This document shows, in pieces, positions 43,440-54,800 of a DNA stretch of 64,000 nt (positions are counted from its first letter, which is position 1; every line of letters starts with the position of its first letter). The DNA lies in contig CANASP010000002.1 of the NCBI GenBank assembly GCA_947364365.1, forward strand, positions 62,001 through 126,000, in the 5' to 3' direction. This stretch comes from an uncultured Alistipes sp. GTDB taxonomy: Bacteria > Bacteroidota > Bacteroidia > Bacteroidales > Rikenellaceae. Under the pieces are notes generated by a model. It made no database searches, was not told the origin of the DNA, and was given only the letters and a program-made list of their open reading frames with translations. A program made the translations under genes and the position numbers.

Positions 43440-44207
43440 TTAAAAATTCCGCATCCGGAGGAAGGCTTCGGCCCGCTCCAGATCCTCGGGGGTGTCGATC
43501 CCCACGGTCTCCACGTCGCAGATGCCCACGCCGATGCGGTAGCCGTTCTCCAGCCAGCGCAGCTGTTCGAGCGACTCGGCCACCTCGAGCGACGACGGCG
43601 GCAGCGCGGTCACCGCCCGCAGCGCTTCGGCACGGAAGGCGTAGAGGCCGATGTGCTTGTAGAAGGTGTGGCGCGCGAGCCACTCCTCGCGCGGGATGCC
43701 GCGCAGGTAGGGGATCACCGAGCGCGAGAAACAGAGCGCCCGCGACCGGGCGTCGAGCACCACCTTGGGCGAGTTGGGATTCTCCAGCGCCGCAAGGCCG
43801 TCGGCCTCGGTGAAAGGCTTGACGAGCGTGGCGATGTCGGTCGCCGGATCGTCGAAGCAGCGCTTCACCGCCTCCAGCTGCTCGGGGCGGATGAAGGGCT
43901 CGTCGCCCTGGACGTTGACCACCACGTCGTAGTCGCACCCCCCGGCGGCGCACACCTTGTCGTAGGCCTCGCGGCAGCGGTCGGTGCCGCTGCGGTGGTC
44001 GGGCGAGGTCATAACGACCTTACCGCCGAAGGCCTCGACGGCCGCGCGGATGCGCTCGTCGTCGGTGGCCACGACGGCCTCGTCCAGCACGCCGGCCACC
44101 TGCTCGTAGACCCGCCGGATGACGGGCTTGCCCCCCAGCATCGCCAGCGGCTTGCCGGGAAAACGCGTCGACGCGTAACGCGCCGGAATGATTGCGATGT
44201 ATTTCAT
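43440..44207 (-). CDS. kdsB: 3-deoxy-manno-octulosonate cytidylyltransferase
   Basis: KdsB activates Kdo with CTP to CMP-Kdo for lipid A glycosylation. The 255-residue protein begins [20 protein letters not shown] and shows [31 protein letters not shown] and [10 protein letters not shown]. All are normal for the family. It is the first gene of kdsB-kdsA-kdsD, which together supply activated Kdo. Together with lpxK at 10 kb, the window holds several late lipid A genes. Confidence 0.97.
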   Translation of the reverse strand: MKYIAIIPARYASTRFPGKPLAMLGGKPVIRRVYEQVAGVLDEAVVATDDERIRAAVEAFGGKVVMTSPDHRSGTDRCREAYDKVCAAGGCDYDVVVNVQGDEPFIRPEQLEAVKRCFDDPATDIATLVKPFTEADGLAALENPNSPKVVLDARSRALCFSRSVIPYLRGIPREEWLARHTFYKHIGLYAFRAEALRAVTALPPSSLEVAESLEQLRWLENGYRIGVGICDVETVGIDTPEDLERAEAFLRMRNF

Positions 44208-44305
44208 ATGACTGTTCCTATTTCACACCGGATCGGTTTTCGGGCCCGGGCGGGACGAGCGGTCCTCCGCCCGTGCGGCTCCGGGAAGCCGCCTCCGTCG
44301 GGCGC

Positions 44306-46726
44306 CTACTCCAGCGCCAAGGCCAGCACCTCGTCGTTGGTCCGCACGTAGCGGAACGTCAGCCCCTCGACATACTCGGGCTTGATCTCGGCGATATCCT
44401 TGCGGTTCTGCTCCGAGAGGATGATCGTGTCGATGCCGGCGCGCTTGGCCGCGAGGATCTTCTCCTTGACGCCGCCCACGGGCGTCACGCGGCCGCGCAG
44501 CGTCGTCTCGCCCGTCATGGCGATCCGCTCGCGCACCTTGCGCCCGGTGTAGGTCGAGACGATCGAGGTGACCATGGTGATGCCGGCCGACGGGCCGTCC
44601 TTGGGGATCGCCCCCTCGGGCACGTGGATATTGAGGTCGCGCGTCTCGAAGAGCTTGGGATCGATGCCCAGCTCCTCGTGGTGGGCCATCACCCACTCGT
44701 GGGCGATCGTCGCCGACTCCTTCATCACCTCGCCCAGGTTGCCCGTCAGGCTCAGCTTGCCCTTGCCCGGCGTGAGCACCGACTCGATGTAGAGGATGTC
44801 GCCGCCGACCTCGGTCCACGCCAGACCCGTCACCACGCCCGTCAGCCCGCCGACCTCGTACTGGTCGCGCAGGAACTTGGGCATGCCGAGGATCTTCTCG
44901 ACCTCGCCCGCCGACATGTCGGCGGCGAAGGGCTCGTCGAAGGCGATCTGCTTGGCACGGGCGCGGGAGAGCTTGGCCAGCAGCTTGTCGAGCGTGCGCA
45001 CGCCCGCCTCACGCGTATAGCAGGCGATGATGTGCTCCACCGCCTCGGGCGCGAGACGCATCTCCTCCTCCTTGATGCCGTGGGCCGCGCGCTGCTTGGG
45101 CAGCAGGTGGTCCAGCGCGATGCGGATCTTCTCCTCGGTCAGATAACCCGATATGTCGATCATCTCCATGCGGTCGCGCAACGCCGGGGCGATGTTGCCC
45201 ACGTTGTTGGCCGTGGCGATGAAGAGCACCTGCGACAGGTCGTACTCCATGTCGATGTAGTTGTCGTGGAAGGTGGTGTTCTGCTCGGGATCGAGCACCT
45301 CCAGCAGCGCGCTCGACGGGTCGCCGTGGTTCGACACGGTGAGCTTGTCGACCTCGTCGAGGATGATGACCGGGTTGGACGAGCCGCAGCGCTTGATCGT
45401 CTGGATGATCCGGCCGGGCATGGCGCCGATGTAGGTGCGGCGGTGTCCGCGGATCTCCGACTCGTCGTGCAGGCCGCCCAGCGAGATGCGGCCGAACTTG
45501 CGGCCGAGGGCCGCCGCCACCGACTTGCCCAGCGACGTCTTGCCCACGCCCGGAGGGCCGTAGAGGCAGAGGATGGGCGACTTGAGATCGCCCTTGAGCT
45601 TCAGCACGGCCAGGTGCTCCAGCAGGCGCTCCTTGACCTCCTCCAGACCGAAGTGGTCGCGGTCGAGCTGCTCGCGGGCGCACGTCAGGTCGAGGTTGTC
45701 CTTCGTCACGTCGCACCACGGCAGTTCGAGCAGCAGCTGCAGATAGGTCATCTGCACCGAGTACTCGGCCACGGCGGGGTTGAGCCGCTCGACCTTCTGC
45801 AACTCCTTGTGGAAGGTCTCGCCCACCTCCTTGGGCCAGTTCTTCCCGGCGGCCGCCTCGCGCATCTTCTCGATCTCGGCGTCGGTGCCCTCGCCCAGTT
45901 CCTCCTGGATCGTGCGCACCTGCTGCTGGAGGTAGTAGTCGCGCTGCTGCTTGTCGATCTCCTGCTTGACGCGCTCCTGGATCTGGTTCTTGAGCTCGGC
46001 CAGCTGCTGCTCGCGCACGAGGATCTCCAGCAGCTTGCGGGCACGGGCCAAAAGGCCGGGCGCCTCCAGGAGCGACTGACGGTCCTCGTCCGAGAGTTCG
46101 AGGTTGGAGCAGATGAAGTTGATGATCCCGCGCTTCGAGTCGATGTTCTTGATGGCGAAGGCCGCCTCCTTGGGCATCGAGGGCGAGATGTTGATGATCC
46201 CCAGCGCCACGTCGCGGATCGAGTCGACCAGCGCCTCGAACTCGACGCTCGACATGTCGGGCGTCGTGTCGCGCAGCGCCGTCACGCGGGCCTTGAGGTA
46301 GGGCTCCGTGGCCACGTATTCGTTGATCTCGACCTTCTCCAGGCCGTTGAGTATCACGGTCAGATTGCCGTTGGGCATCTCGAGGATCTTGATGATGCGC
46401 GCCGCCGTGCCCACCTTGTACATGTCGTCGGGCCCGGGGTCCTCGACGTCGCTCTCGCGCTGCAACACGGCACCCAGCATGCCCCCCTCGGCATTGACCG
46501 CCCTGACGAGCGAGATGCTCTTGTCGCGGCCCACGGTGATCGGGGTGATGGCTCCGGGGAACAGCACCGACGAGCGCAGCGTGAGGATGGGGATGATCTC
46601 GGGGACCTCCACCTCCTCCACGGGCTCGTCGCCGCCCGTCACGATGGGAATCACGCGGTGATGCCCGTCGAGCAGCTCGGGCGCGAAGATCGAATCGTCG
46701 GTTTCCTGCTTATCTTTTTTGCTCAT
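44306..46726 (-). CDS. lon: ATP-dependent serine protease Lon
   Basis: Lon degrades misfolded and regulatory proteins in the cytoplasm. The 806-residue protein has an N-terminal substrate-binding domain ([20 protein letters not shown]), an AAA+ module with [16 protein letters not shown] and a [11 protein letters not shown] Walker B, and a C-terminal protease with catalytic S713 in [14 protein letters not shown] and the Lys of [14 protein letters not shown]. It is a standard LonA. Its TACCTTTG promoter lies at 46750-46757, divergent from valS. Confidence 0.98.
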   Translation of the reverse strand: MSKKDKQETDDSIFAPELLDGHHRVIPIVTGGDEPVEEVEVPEIIPILTLRSSVLFPGAITPITVGRDKSISLVRAVNAEGGMLGAVLQRESDVEDPGPDDMYKVGTAARIIKILEMPNGNLTVILNGLEKVEINEYVATEPYLKARVTALRDTTPDMSSVEFEALVDSIRDVALGIINISPSMPKEAAFAIKNIDSKRGIINFICSNLELSDEDRQSLLEAPGLLARARKLLEILVREQQLAELKNQIQERVKQEIDKQQRDYYLQQQVRTIQEELGEGTDAEIEKMREAAAGKNWPKEVGETFHKELQKVERLNPAVAEYSVQMTYLQLLLELPWCDVTKDNLDLTCAREQLDRDHFGLEEVKERLLEHLAVLKLKGDLKSPILCLYGPPGVGKTSLGKSVAAALGRKFGRISLGGLHDESEIRGHRRTYIGAMPGRIIQTIKRCGSSNPVIILDEVDKLTVSNHGDPSSALLEVLDPEQNTTFHDNYIDMEYDLSQVLFIATANNVGNIAPALRDRMEMIDISGYLTEEKIRIALDHLLPKQRAAHGIKEEEMRLAPEAVEHIIACYTREAGVRTLDKLLAKLSRARAKQIAFDEPFAADMSAGEVEKILGMPKFLRDQYEVGGLTGVVTGLAWTEVGGDILYIESVLTPGKGKLSLTGNLGEVMKESATIAHEWVMAHHEELGIDPKLFETRDLNIHVPEGAIPKDGPSAGITMVTSIVSTYTGRKVRERIAMTGETTLRGRVTPVGGVKEKILAAKRAGIDTIILSEQNRKDIAEIKPEYVEGLTFRYVRTNDEVLALALE

Positions 46727-46749
46727 GTCTTACATATTATAAATGTTCG

Positions 46750-46808
46750 CAAAGGTAACGTTTTTTCGCGTAATTTATTTCATCTTTGACATAATGTTAA
46801 TAACTTTG
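46750..46808. promoter_or_regulatory. Divergent promoters for lon and valS
   Basis: Minus-strand TACCTTTG at 46750-46757 is 24 bases before the lon start. Plus-strand TAACTTTG at 46801-46808 is 36 bases before the valS ATG. The 43 bases between are AT-rich and available for the -33 elements; no heat-shock motif such as CIRCE is seen. Confidence 0.7.
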
Positions 46809-46843
46809 CCGTTCTGAAAACGCTGAACAATAAAACATACACC

Positions 46844-49471
46844 ATGCAGATCGCAGACAAATATTCGCCCCGCGAGATCGAGGCCAAATGGTACGACTAC
46901 TGGATCGAGCGCCGGCTCTTCCACTCCGAACCCGACGCCCGCCAACCCTATACGATCGTCATCCCGCCCCCCAACGTCACGGGCATGCTCCACATGGGCC
47001 ACATGCTCAACAACACGTTGCAGGACGTGCTGGTGCGCCGCGCCCGCATGTCGGGCCGCAACGCCTGCTGGGTCCCGGGCATGGACCACGCGTCGATCGC
47101 CACCGAGGCCAAGGTCGTGGCGATGCTGCGCGAGCGCGGCATCGAGAAGTCGCAGCTTTCGCGCGAGGAGTTCCTGCGCTACGCCTGGGAGTGGAAGGAG
47201 CAGTACGGCGGCGTGATCCTCCGCCAGCTGCGCAAGCTCGGCGCCTCGTGCGACTGGGACCGCACCTGCTTCACGATGGACGAGGCCCGCACCGAGAGCG
47301 TCCTGCGCGTCTTCTGCGACCTCTACGACAAGGGCAAGATCTACCGCGGCGTGCGCATGGTCAACTGGGACCCCGCGGCACAGACCGCACTGTCGGACGA
47401 GGAGGTGATCTTCAAGGAGTCGCACGGCAAGCTCTACTACCTGCGCTACCGCCTCGAAGGCACCGACCGCAACATCATCGTCGCCACGACGCGTCCCGAG
47501 ACGATCTTGGGCGACACGGCGCTCTGCGTCAACCCCGAGGATCCGCGCTACGCCGACCTGCCGGCCGACGCCCGCGTCATCGTCCCGCTCGTGGGCCGCT
47601 CGATCCCCGTGATCCGCGACACCTATGTCGACATCGAGTTCGGCACGGGCGCACTGAAGGTCACCCCGGCCCACGACGTCAACGACTACATGCTGGGCGA
47701 GAAATACGGGCTGGAGACCATCGACATCTTCAACGACGACGGCACGATCAACGACAAGGTGGGCCTCTACGTCGGCGAGGACCGCTTCGACGTGCGCCAC
47801 CGCATCGAGGGCGACCTGGCTGCCGCCGGCCTTTTGGAGAAGACCGAGGAGTACACCAACAACGTGGGCTACTCGGAGCGCACGGGCGTGGCGATCGAGC
47901 CCAAGCTCTCGATGCAGTGGTTCCTCTCGATGGGCGAGCTGGCCGAGCCCGCGACGAAGGCCGTCATGGAGGACGCGATCCGCTTCGTGCCCGAGAAATA
48001 CAAGAACACCTACCGCCACTGGATGGAGAACATCAAGGACTGGTGCATCTCGCGCCAGCTGTGGTGGGGCCAGCGCATCCCGGCCTGGTACCTGCCCAAG
48101 GGGGGCTTCGTCGTGGCGCCGACGGCCGAGGAGGCGCTGGAGAAGGCCCGCGCCAAGGCGGGCGACGCGTCGCTGGAGCTCGCGGACCTGCGTCAGGACG
48201 ACGACGTGCTCGACACGTGGTTCTCGTCGTGGCTGTGGCCCATCTCGGTCTTCGACGGCATCCGCCGCCCCGACAACGACGAGGTGAAGTACTACTACCC
48301 CACCGACGATCTGGTGACGGGTCCCGACATCATCTTCTTCTGGGTGGCCCGCATGATCATGGCCGGATACGAGTACCGCGGCAGCGAGCCCTTCCGCAAC
48401 GTCTACTTCACGGGCATCGTCCGCGACAAGATCGGCCGCAAGATGTCGAAGCAGCTGGGCAACTCGCCCGACCCGCTCGACCTGATCGACAAGTACGGCG
48501 CCGACGGCGTACGCATGGCGATGCTCATCTCCTCGTCGGCCGGCAACGACGTGATGTTCGACGAGGCGCTCTGCGAGCAGGGCCGCAACTTCGGCAACAA
48601 GATCTGGAACGCCTACCGCCTCGTCGGCGGCTGGTCGGTCGACGCCGCGGCCGCACAGAGCGAGAACGACCGGCTGGCCGTCGAGTGGTTCAGCCAGGCG
48701 CTGGGCCGCTCGCTGCGCGAGATCGCCGACGACTTCCGCAGCTACCGCATCTCCGAAGCCTTCAAGGAGGCCTACCGCCTCTTCTGGGACGACTTCAGCG
48801 GCCTCTATCTGGAGATGGTCAAGCCCGCCTACGGCTGCCCGACCGACGCGGCGACGATGGAGGCGACGCGCGGCTTCTTCGACACGCTGATGCGCCTCGT
48901 CCACCCTTTCATGCCCTTCGTCACGGAGGAGATCTGGCAGGACCTCGCCCCCCGCGCCGAGGGCGACTCGATCTGCACGGCGCAGATGCCCTCTCCCTGC
49001 GAGGAGCGCCCCGAGGTACTCGCCCGCTTCGAGCTGGCCAAGGAGGTCATCTCGTCGGTGCGCAGCATCCGCAACCAGAAGCAGCTGCCGCAGAAGGAGG
49101 CGCTGACGCTCCGGGTGGTCGTCGACGAGAACTACCCCGCGGAGTACGCCCCCGTGATGATGAAGATGGCCAACCTCACGGCGATCGAGCCCACGACCGA
49201 GAAGGACCCCGCGGCCGCCGCATTCCTCGTCAAGACCACGCAGTATTTCGTCCCGATGGCCGGGCGGATCGACGTCGAGGCCGAGCGCAAGAAGCTCTCC
49301 GACGACCTGAAATACTACGAAGGGTTCCTCGCCTCGGTGATGAAGAAGCTGTCGAACGAGCGCTTCGTCGCGTCGGCACCCGAGAAGGTCGTGGCCAACG
49401 AGCGCGCCAAGCAGACCGACGCCGAGGCCAAGATCGCGGCGCTCAAGGAACAGCTGGCGGCACTCGAATAG
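46844..49471 (+). CDS. valS: Valyl-tRNA synthetase
   Basis: ValS charges tRNA(Val). The 875-residue class I enzyme has [20 protein letters not shown] (HIGH motif), the CP1 editing domain with [12 protein letters not shown], the core motif [32 protein letters not shown] as KMSKS loop, an anticodon-binding domain and a C-terminal coiled coil ([30 protein letters not shown]) that contacts tRNA. Length is right. RNase HI begins one base after the stop. Confidence 0.98.
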   Translation: MQIADKYSPREIEAKWYDYWIERRLFHSEPDARQPYTIVIPPPNVTGMLHMGHMLNNTLQDVLVRRARMSGRNACWVPGMDHASIATEAKVVAMLRERGIEKSQLSREEFLRYAWEWKEQYGGVILRQLRKLGASCDWDRTCFTMDEARTESVLRVFCDLYDKGKIYRGVRMVNWDPAAQTALSDEEVIFKESHGKLYYLRYRLEGTDRNIIVATTRPETILGDTALCVNPEDPRYADLPADARVIVPLVGRSIPVIRDTYVDIEFGTGALKVTPAHDVNDYMLGEKYGLETIDIFNDDGTINDKVGLYVGEDRFDVRHRIEGDLAAAGLLEKTEEYTNNVGYSERTGVAIEPKLSMQWFLSMGELAEPATKAVMEDAIRFVPEKYKNTYRHWMENIKDWCISRQLWWGQRIPAWYLPKGGFVVAPTAEEALEKARAKAGDASLELADLRQDDDVLDTWFSSWLWPISVFDGIRRPDNDEVKYYYPTDDLVTGPDIIFFWVARMIMAGYEYRGSEPFRNVYFTGIVRDKIGRKMSKQLGNSPDPLDLIDKYGADGVRMAMLISSSAGNDVMFDEALCEQGRNFGNKIWNAYRLVGGWSVDAAAAQSENDRLAVEWFSQALGRSLREIADDFRSYRISEAFKEAYRLFWDDFSGLYLEMVKPAYGCPTDAATMEATRGFFDTLMRLVHPFMPFVTEEIWQDLAPRAEGDSICTAQMPSPCEERPEVLARFELAKEVISSVRSIRNQKQLPQKEALTLRVVVDENYPAEYAPVMMKMANLTAIEPTTEKDPAAAAFLVKTTQYFVPMAGRIDVEAERKKLSDDLKYYEGFLASVMKKLSNERFVASAPEKVVANERAKQTDAEAKIAALKEQLAALE

Positions 49472-49472
49472 G

Positions 49473-49931
49473 ATGCCCGCCGTCACCATCTACACCGACG
49501 GCTCGGCCCTCGGAAACCCGGGGCCGGGCGGCTACGGCGTGGTGCTCCTCTCGGGGCCCCACCGCAAGGAGCTCTCGGCGGGCTTTCGCCTGACGACCAA
49601 CAACCGCATGGAGCTCATGGCCGTCTGCGCGGCGCTCGAGGCGCTCCGGGTCGAGGGCTGCGACGTGACGATCTATTCCGACTCGAAATACGTCGTCGAC
49701 GCCGTCACCAAGGGCTGGGTCTTCGGCTGGGTCAAGAAGGGCTTCGCCGGCAAGAAGAACCCCGACCTGTGGATGCGCTTCCTGGGGCTCTACCGCCGCC
49801 ACCGCGTGCGCTTCGTGTGGGTCAAGGGCCACGCCGAGACCGTCGAGAACAACCGCTGCGACTGTTTGGCCGTGGCGGCAGCCGGCGACCGCACGCGCCA
49901 TGCCGAGGACACGGGCTACCGGCCCGAATAA
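49473..49931 (+). CDS. rnhA: Ribonuclease HI
   Basis: RNase HI removes RNA from RNA-DNA hybrids. The 152-residue protein keeps the DEDD set: D8 in IYTDGSALGNPGPGGYG, the Glu of NNRMELMAVCAAL, the Asp of IYSDSKYVVDAV and the Asp of NNRCDCLAVAA, with the WVKGHAE His loop. It follows valS by one base, so the two are co-translated; a strong terminator lies about 150 bases downstream, after a short tandem array. Confidence 0.95.
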   Translation: MPAVTIYTDGSALGNPGPGGYGVVLLSGPHRKELSAGFRLTTNNRMELMAVCAALEALRVEGCDVTIYSDSKYVVDAVTKGWVFGWVKKGFAGKKNPDLWMRFLGLYRRHRVRFVWVKGHAETVENNRCDCLAVAAAGDRTRHAEDTGYRPE

Positions 49932-49953
49932 CCGAGGGAAGGGGCCGCGACAA

Positions 49954-50020
49954 ACAGCCGGACCGAGCAGCCGGACCGAGCAGCCGACCGAACAACCGGA
50001 CCGAGCAGCCGGACCGGATT
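49954..50020 (+). repeat. Intergenic tandem array with a 12-13-bp period
   Basis: Five units of the type CAGCCGGACCGAG (variants CAGCCGACCGA and CAACCGGACCGAG) lie between rnhA and its terminator. Confidence 0.7.
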
Positions 50021-50078
50021 GCCGGCCGCCGCACCGAACCGAAAGGGAGGAAAAGCCCTGCCCTACCGACACGAACGA

Positions 50079-50115
50079 GAGAGGTCCGACCCTGCGGGGT
50101 CGGACCTCTCTTTTT
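50079..50115 (+). terminator. Strong terminator after rnhA
   Basis: Perfect 14-bp stem GAGAGGTCCGACCC / GGGTCGGACCTCTC with a TGCG loop and five T. Confidence 0.92.
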
Positions 50116-50152
50116 ATCGGACCGGTCGATCGCACGACCGATCGGGAAGGGG

Positions 50153-51745
50153 CTACATGCCGCTCCTCATCAGCTCGGGCGACACGCGGAAGAGCACCAT
50201 GCCGGGAGCGAACGAGGGCGGCGTATAGGGCATGCTCACGCCCGAACCGAACTCGGCGGCGATACCCGGCTCGAGGATGCGGAGATCGACCAGCGGCGCG
50301 ATGTCGAGGTTGTTGGGGATGTTGGCCACACCGTCCTTGGCAGCGTCCTGGTCGGGATTGCCGCCCCAGGGGTTGCGCACGGCGCACAGCGCCGAGGGAT
50401 CGGTCGAGTGCATGAAGGTGTAGGCGTGCAACGTCACCGTCTTCGTGTCGTCGAAGGGGATGTCGCCGGGGTTGAATCCGCCGACGATGAGTTTGCCCAT
50501 GAGCAGGCAGTTCTTCACCGCGCGGGCCAGCTCGGCGGGTTCGAGCACGCCGCGGCCGAAGGCGAAGGTGGTGCCGCAGCCCGTGAACAGCGGCGGAACG
50601 TTCTCCGTGGCGATGCCGCCGACATTGTCGTTCACATGGTATTCCAGGTTCCACTTCATGATCGCCTTCTCGAGCACGGTCGACCAGCAGGCCACGTTGT
50701 TCTTGCCCGTGCAGGCCTCGATCGTCTTGTTGTTCGCTCCCTTCCAGGTCATGAACTTCGAGCTCACCGTCACCTCGACGGGCTTGCCCTGGGGATCGAA
50801 CATCGCCACGGTGTAGGTCTTGTCGCCGTTGTCGGTGATGATCGACTTGATGAAGTCGGGATAGATGTAGGCCATCGAGGCGAAGGCGGCCAGCATGCAG
50901 CAGTCGCCGATGGCGTGCTGGTTGACATCGGCCGGCGAAGGAATACCAGCTGTCGGATAGAGGTCGACGCCCTTCTCTTTCCATTCCATGTCGTACATCT
51001 CCGCATCGGGCTCGAGGTTCGGGTTGGCGAGTCTCGCACGCATCGCATCCGTCGTCGGATAGTTGCGGGCGGCATTGGCATACATCGTACCCATAGGCGT
51101 CGACGACGTTTCGGTGAAGCTGCTCGCCTTGCCCATCAGGTCGTCGATGTCGAACGAGATCTTGCGGATGGTCAGCTCGGCGATGCGCGTCACGGCACCG
51201 CCGTTGTTGGCCTCGATCTCGAGCTTCAGGTAGCGGTAGGGCATCTTGTTGTCGAACTCGAATTCGCGCTTCTGCTTGCGCTCGGCGAACGCCTGGTCAC
51301 GGCGCGTGTCGAGCAGCGTCCAGTTCTGGTCGTCGGTCGAGCCGTAGAGCGACCACGAGCGGGGGTCGCACTCGGGCGCATCGGCGGCCGAGGTCAGCGA
51401 ATAGCAGTTGACGGCCGAGCTCTCGTAGCCGGTCCAGTGGATCGCAAACGAGGCGTGAGGCGTCTCGAAGACCGAATTGTTGTTGTTGTCGACAATCTGC
51501 GCGATACCGCTTCCCTCGGGCGAATCCTCGTACTCGGACGAGAGCACGCCGCCCGACGGCATGCGGGTGGTGTTGGAGGCGACCTTGACGGTCGAAGGCG
51601 CGGTCTTCACCGGAGTGTCGGGGCCGTCGTCGTCGCCGCCCGAAGAGCAGGCCGAAGCGAACGCCAGGGGCAGCGCAAGCGCCGCGATAACGGCAGTACG
51701 CCCCCACGCCGGGAGTTTCCCGGCGATCGAATGGATCAGTTTCAT
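50153..51745 (-). CDS. Lipoprotein with F5/8C-like domain and calpain-type (C2) cysteine protease
   Basis: A 530-residue predicted surface lipoprotein (AFASAC, C33, followed by a Ser/Gly/Asp run). Residues about 50-195 resemble an F5/8C (discoidin) carbohydrate-binding domain (WSLYGSTDDQNWTLLDTR, YRYLKLEIEA). Residues 270-530 are a calpain-type papain-fold protease: Q276-x5-C282 in NQHAIGDCCMLAAFASMAYI, H440 in TLHAYTFMH, N458 in AVRNPWGG. The catalytic Gln, Cys, His and Asn are all present, and calcium-site acids are suggested by DNGDKT. Calpain domains are rare in bacteria; Porphyromonas Tpr is a known case. It is the last gene seen of the PUL. Confidence 0.83.
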   Translation of the reverse strand: MKLIHSIAGKLPAWGRTAVIAALALPLAFASACSSGGDDDGPDTPVKTAPSTVKVASNTTRMPSGGVLSSEYEDSPEGSGIAQIVDNNNNSVFETPHASFAIHWTGYESSAVNCYSLTSAADAPECDPRSWSLYGSTDDQNWTLLDTRRDQAFAERKQKREFEFDNKMPYRYLKLEIEANNGGAVTRIAELTIRKISFDIDDLMGKASSFTETSSTPMGTMYANAARNYPTTDAMRARLANPNLEPDAEMYDMEWKEKGVDLYPTAGIPSPADVNQHAIGDCCMLAAFASMAYIYPDFIKSIITDNGDKTYTVAMFDPQGKPVEVTVSSKFMTWKGANNKTIEACTGKNNVACWSTVLEKAIMKWNLEYHVNDNVGGIATENVPPLFTGCGTTFAFGRGVLEPAELARAVKNCLLMGKLIVGGFNPGDIPFDDTKTVTLHAYTFMHSTDPSALCAVRNPWGGNPDQDAAKDGVANIPNNLDIAPLVDLRILEPGIAAEFGSGVSMPYTPPSFAPGMVLFRVSPELMRSGM

Positions 51746-51771
51746 AGCGGGTTTGTTAGGGTTGGTTTTCG

Positions 51772-51807
51772 AAAAAACCGGCCCCGGAACGGGTGCCCGG
51801 GGCCGGT
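51772..51807 (-). terminator. Terminator after GH38 alpha-mannosidase
   Basis: Stem ACCGGCCCCGG / CCGGGGCCGGT, ending on the minus strand in a run of six T. The calpain gene starts 26 bases beyond it, so it may depend on readthrough or its own promoter. Confidence 0.85.
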
Positions 51808-51836
51808 AATCGGGTTTTACGGGTTTCGTGCGGCCG

Positions 51837-54800
51837 TTAGTATACCGAGAACTCGTAGATGCGGACCGTGTTGCCCTCGCTCTGGTCGGGCTTGGTCACC
51901 TGAAGGCGCACGTAGCGGGCCTTGACCGGCTCGGCGAGCAGACGCTCGGTCTCCAGCGCCGTGTTGTCGTAGACCGTGTCGACGCTCTTCCACTCGCCCT
52001 GCTCGTCGCTCTTCACCTGGAGGCTGTACTCCTTGGTGATGTAGTCGAGGCTCTCCAGACCGGCGTGCATGACATACCAGCCGTGGATTTCGGTCTCGGC
52101 ACCCAGATCGACGGTGATGAACTTGGGCTTGGCACCGCTCACGTCGCACCACTTGGTGGTGATGTCGTCGTCCAGCGCGCACTCGGCACGCTCCGAACGG
52201 TTGACCTGACCCGAGCGCTCCATGACCGGCTTGCCCTGCACCAGGTTGCGGCGAACGCTCTCGGCCTCGTCGGCACCCTTGAGCGGAAGCTCGATACCCA
52301 GCAGGTCGGTAGCGGGCACGACGTCGTTGTTGCGGTCGTCGGCCACCGTGGCGGCGAAGACCACGATCCGCGGATCGTCGGGCAGCGTCAGCTCGCGGGC
52401 ACCCTTCGGGATGTCGATCGCGATGCCGAACAGGTAGGTCAGCTCGTAGGGCAGATCCTTGTTCTGGATCATGTTGTGGCGGTGGGTACCCACGAAGGCG
52501 ATGTCAGCCTGCTTGAGGTAGCCCTCGGTGTGGCCCGTGTGGCCCCACTGGCCTACGAAACCGCTGTAATAGGGCACCAGCACCTTGTGCTCCTTGCCGT
52601 CGACGGCGAACACGGCCGTGTTGTCGTGGCGCGTCGAGGTGGCGAGCAGGTAGAGCTTGTTGTAGTCGCCCTCGGGCAGCGCGATCTTCTCGCCGCGGCA
52701 CTTCACGCCGTTCTCCGTCTCGGGCGAGCCGATCTCGAAGCGGATGCCCTTGAAGTCGATGGCTGCGGGCAGCAGCTCGGCGGCGAACGAATTGCCCTTG
52801 CCGTCGAAGTTGGCATCCGAACGGAAGGCGTTGAACGATGCGGTCTTGGTGTTGTAGGGCAGCTCGACGGCCACGCTCTTCGAGGCGGCGAGCTTCGCGG
52901 CCGGAGCGGCGAGCTTCACCTTGAAGGTCTTCATGCCGAAGGGCTTCACGGCGAACTTGAGCTTGTTGCCGGCGAACTCGGCGGCACCGATCTCATCCTC
53001 GATACCGTTGAGCTCCTTGGCCGAGACGATGTCGGCGGCGAAGGCCACCTCGGTCTGCTGCGTCTGCTCGCCGGTCGTCTCGTAGAAACGAACGACATAC
53101 TCGTCCGACTTCTCGGCACGCTTGAGCGCACGCAGCGCCACGTTGTCGTTCTCGCTGCGGACGAACGAGAAGCTGCGGCCCAGCGAACCCTTGCCCTTCG
53201 GAGCGACGAACGCCCGGAGCGGCTGGTTGAGCACCTCGGCCTTCGTCACCGTCCCGCCATCGCGGTAGTCGCCCGCGTGGCCGACGATCGCGTAGGTGAA
53301 GGTGTGGTGGCCGAAGTCCTGATGATCCTGGTAGGCGTAGCCGCCGCGGGTCTTCGGCGTGTGGAGCAGCGTCAGACGGATGGTGTTGTCGGCAGGCTTG
53401 TCCCAGCCGTACTTGCAGTCGTTGAGCACCGAGACGCCGTACGAACCGTCCTTCTCCGTCAGGTCGGCCCACTGCTGGGCATAGACCTCGTAGGCGGTCG
53501 GGGTGTTGTTGCCGCGGGCTACCGAACCCACACCCAGGTCGTAGGTGGCCTTCTCGTTGGCGAACGAGAGGGGGAACTCGGCTTTGAGCAGCGTGTTGGT
53601 CGACTGCCAGTCGACGTCGTTGCGGATGTCGATGCGGTCCTCCTGGCCGCCGTCGGTCAGGCTGACATACTGGCGGAAGGTCGACTCGCCGTAGGTGCGC
53701 TCGACGCATACCGTGGCGCGGACGGGACCCTGCTCCACGACCGAGATGCGCACCTGGCCGTCGATGGCCACGGGCTCGCGGTCGATCGTGGTCTTGGTGA
53801 TCTCCCATGCGGGCCACGAGAACGACTCGTTCTCGGTGAACAGGGCCAGACGCACGGCCTTGCCCTCGGCGACGAGTTCGCGGCCGTTGCGCTTGTCGAC
53901 GATCGAGGCCAGGTCGCCGTTCTTGTCGAGCGTCACCTTGTAGATCGCATTCTCGATCGACGAGGTCGAGGCCTTCAGCACGGTCGAGGGCTTCGTGGCG
54001 GCGCCGTTGCGCACGTCGTAGACGGCATAGCCCACGGCGGGAGCCGAGACGCGCACGAGCATGCGGACCATGCCCTCCTCGCGCGAGAGGATCTGGCTTG
54101 CGACCGGCTTGCCCTTGGCATCGTAGACGGCCAGGTTGCCCTTGCCGGGCAGCGACACCTCGATGACATCGGTCACGGGGACGCCGGCGGCGTTGTAGAC
54201 GACCAGCGGGAGGCCCTTGACCTGGGTGTCGAGCGCCTGCGAGGCACCGCCCACCGAGGTCGTGAGCACATCGGCGAACTGGCCCAGCGAGATCAGCTCG
54301 TCGTTCCACGAGAACTCGTAGGCGCGGGGGATGCTCGTTCCGGTGAGGTCGTCGTGGAACTGGTGGAAGATGAAGCGCTTCCATGCCTCGGCGAGCGTCT
54401 CGGCGGGATAGGCCGCGGCACCCAGCCAGTCGGCGATGACGGCGCTGCGCTCGGCGGCGTCGGCCACGATCTCGTTGCGGCGGTTGTAGAGCTTCATGGC
54501 GGCCTGCGAGGTGTAGCAACCCGTGGCGTGGACGTCCATCAGCAGCTCACCGTCCCATACGGGCAGTTCGGGGTGCTTGTCGAAGGGCAGGTAGTCCTTG
54601 TAGAGCTGGTCGCTCGTGGCGCTGATGATCTCGATCGGACCGTCGCCCTTGAGGCTGCGCTCGACGGTGCGTACCGACTCGATGGTCGGCGCGCCGCCCG
54701 TGTCGCCCGTACCGTAGTAGTGGTAGATGGCGTCGACGGGGCTCGTGGCGAGGATGCGCTGGAGGTACTCGCTGTTGCTCAGGTCCTCGTAGCGCCACTT

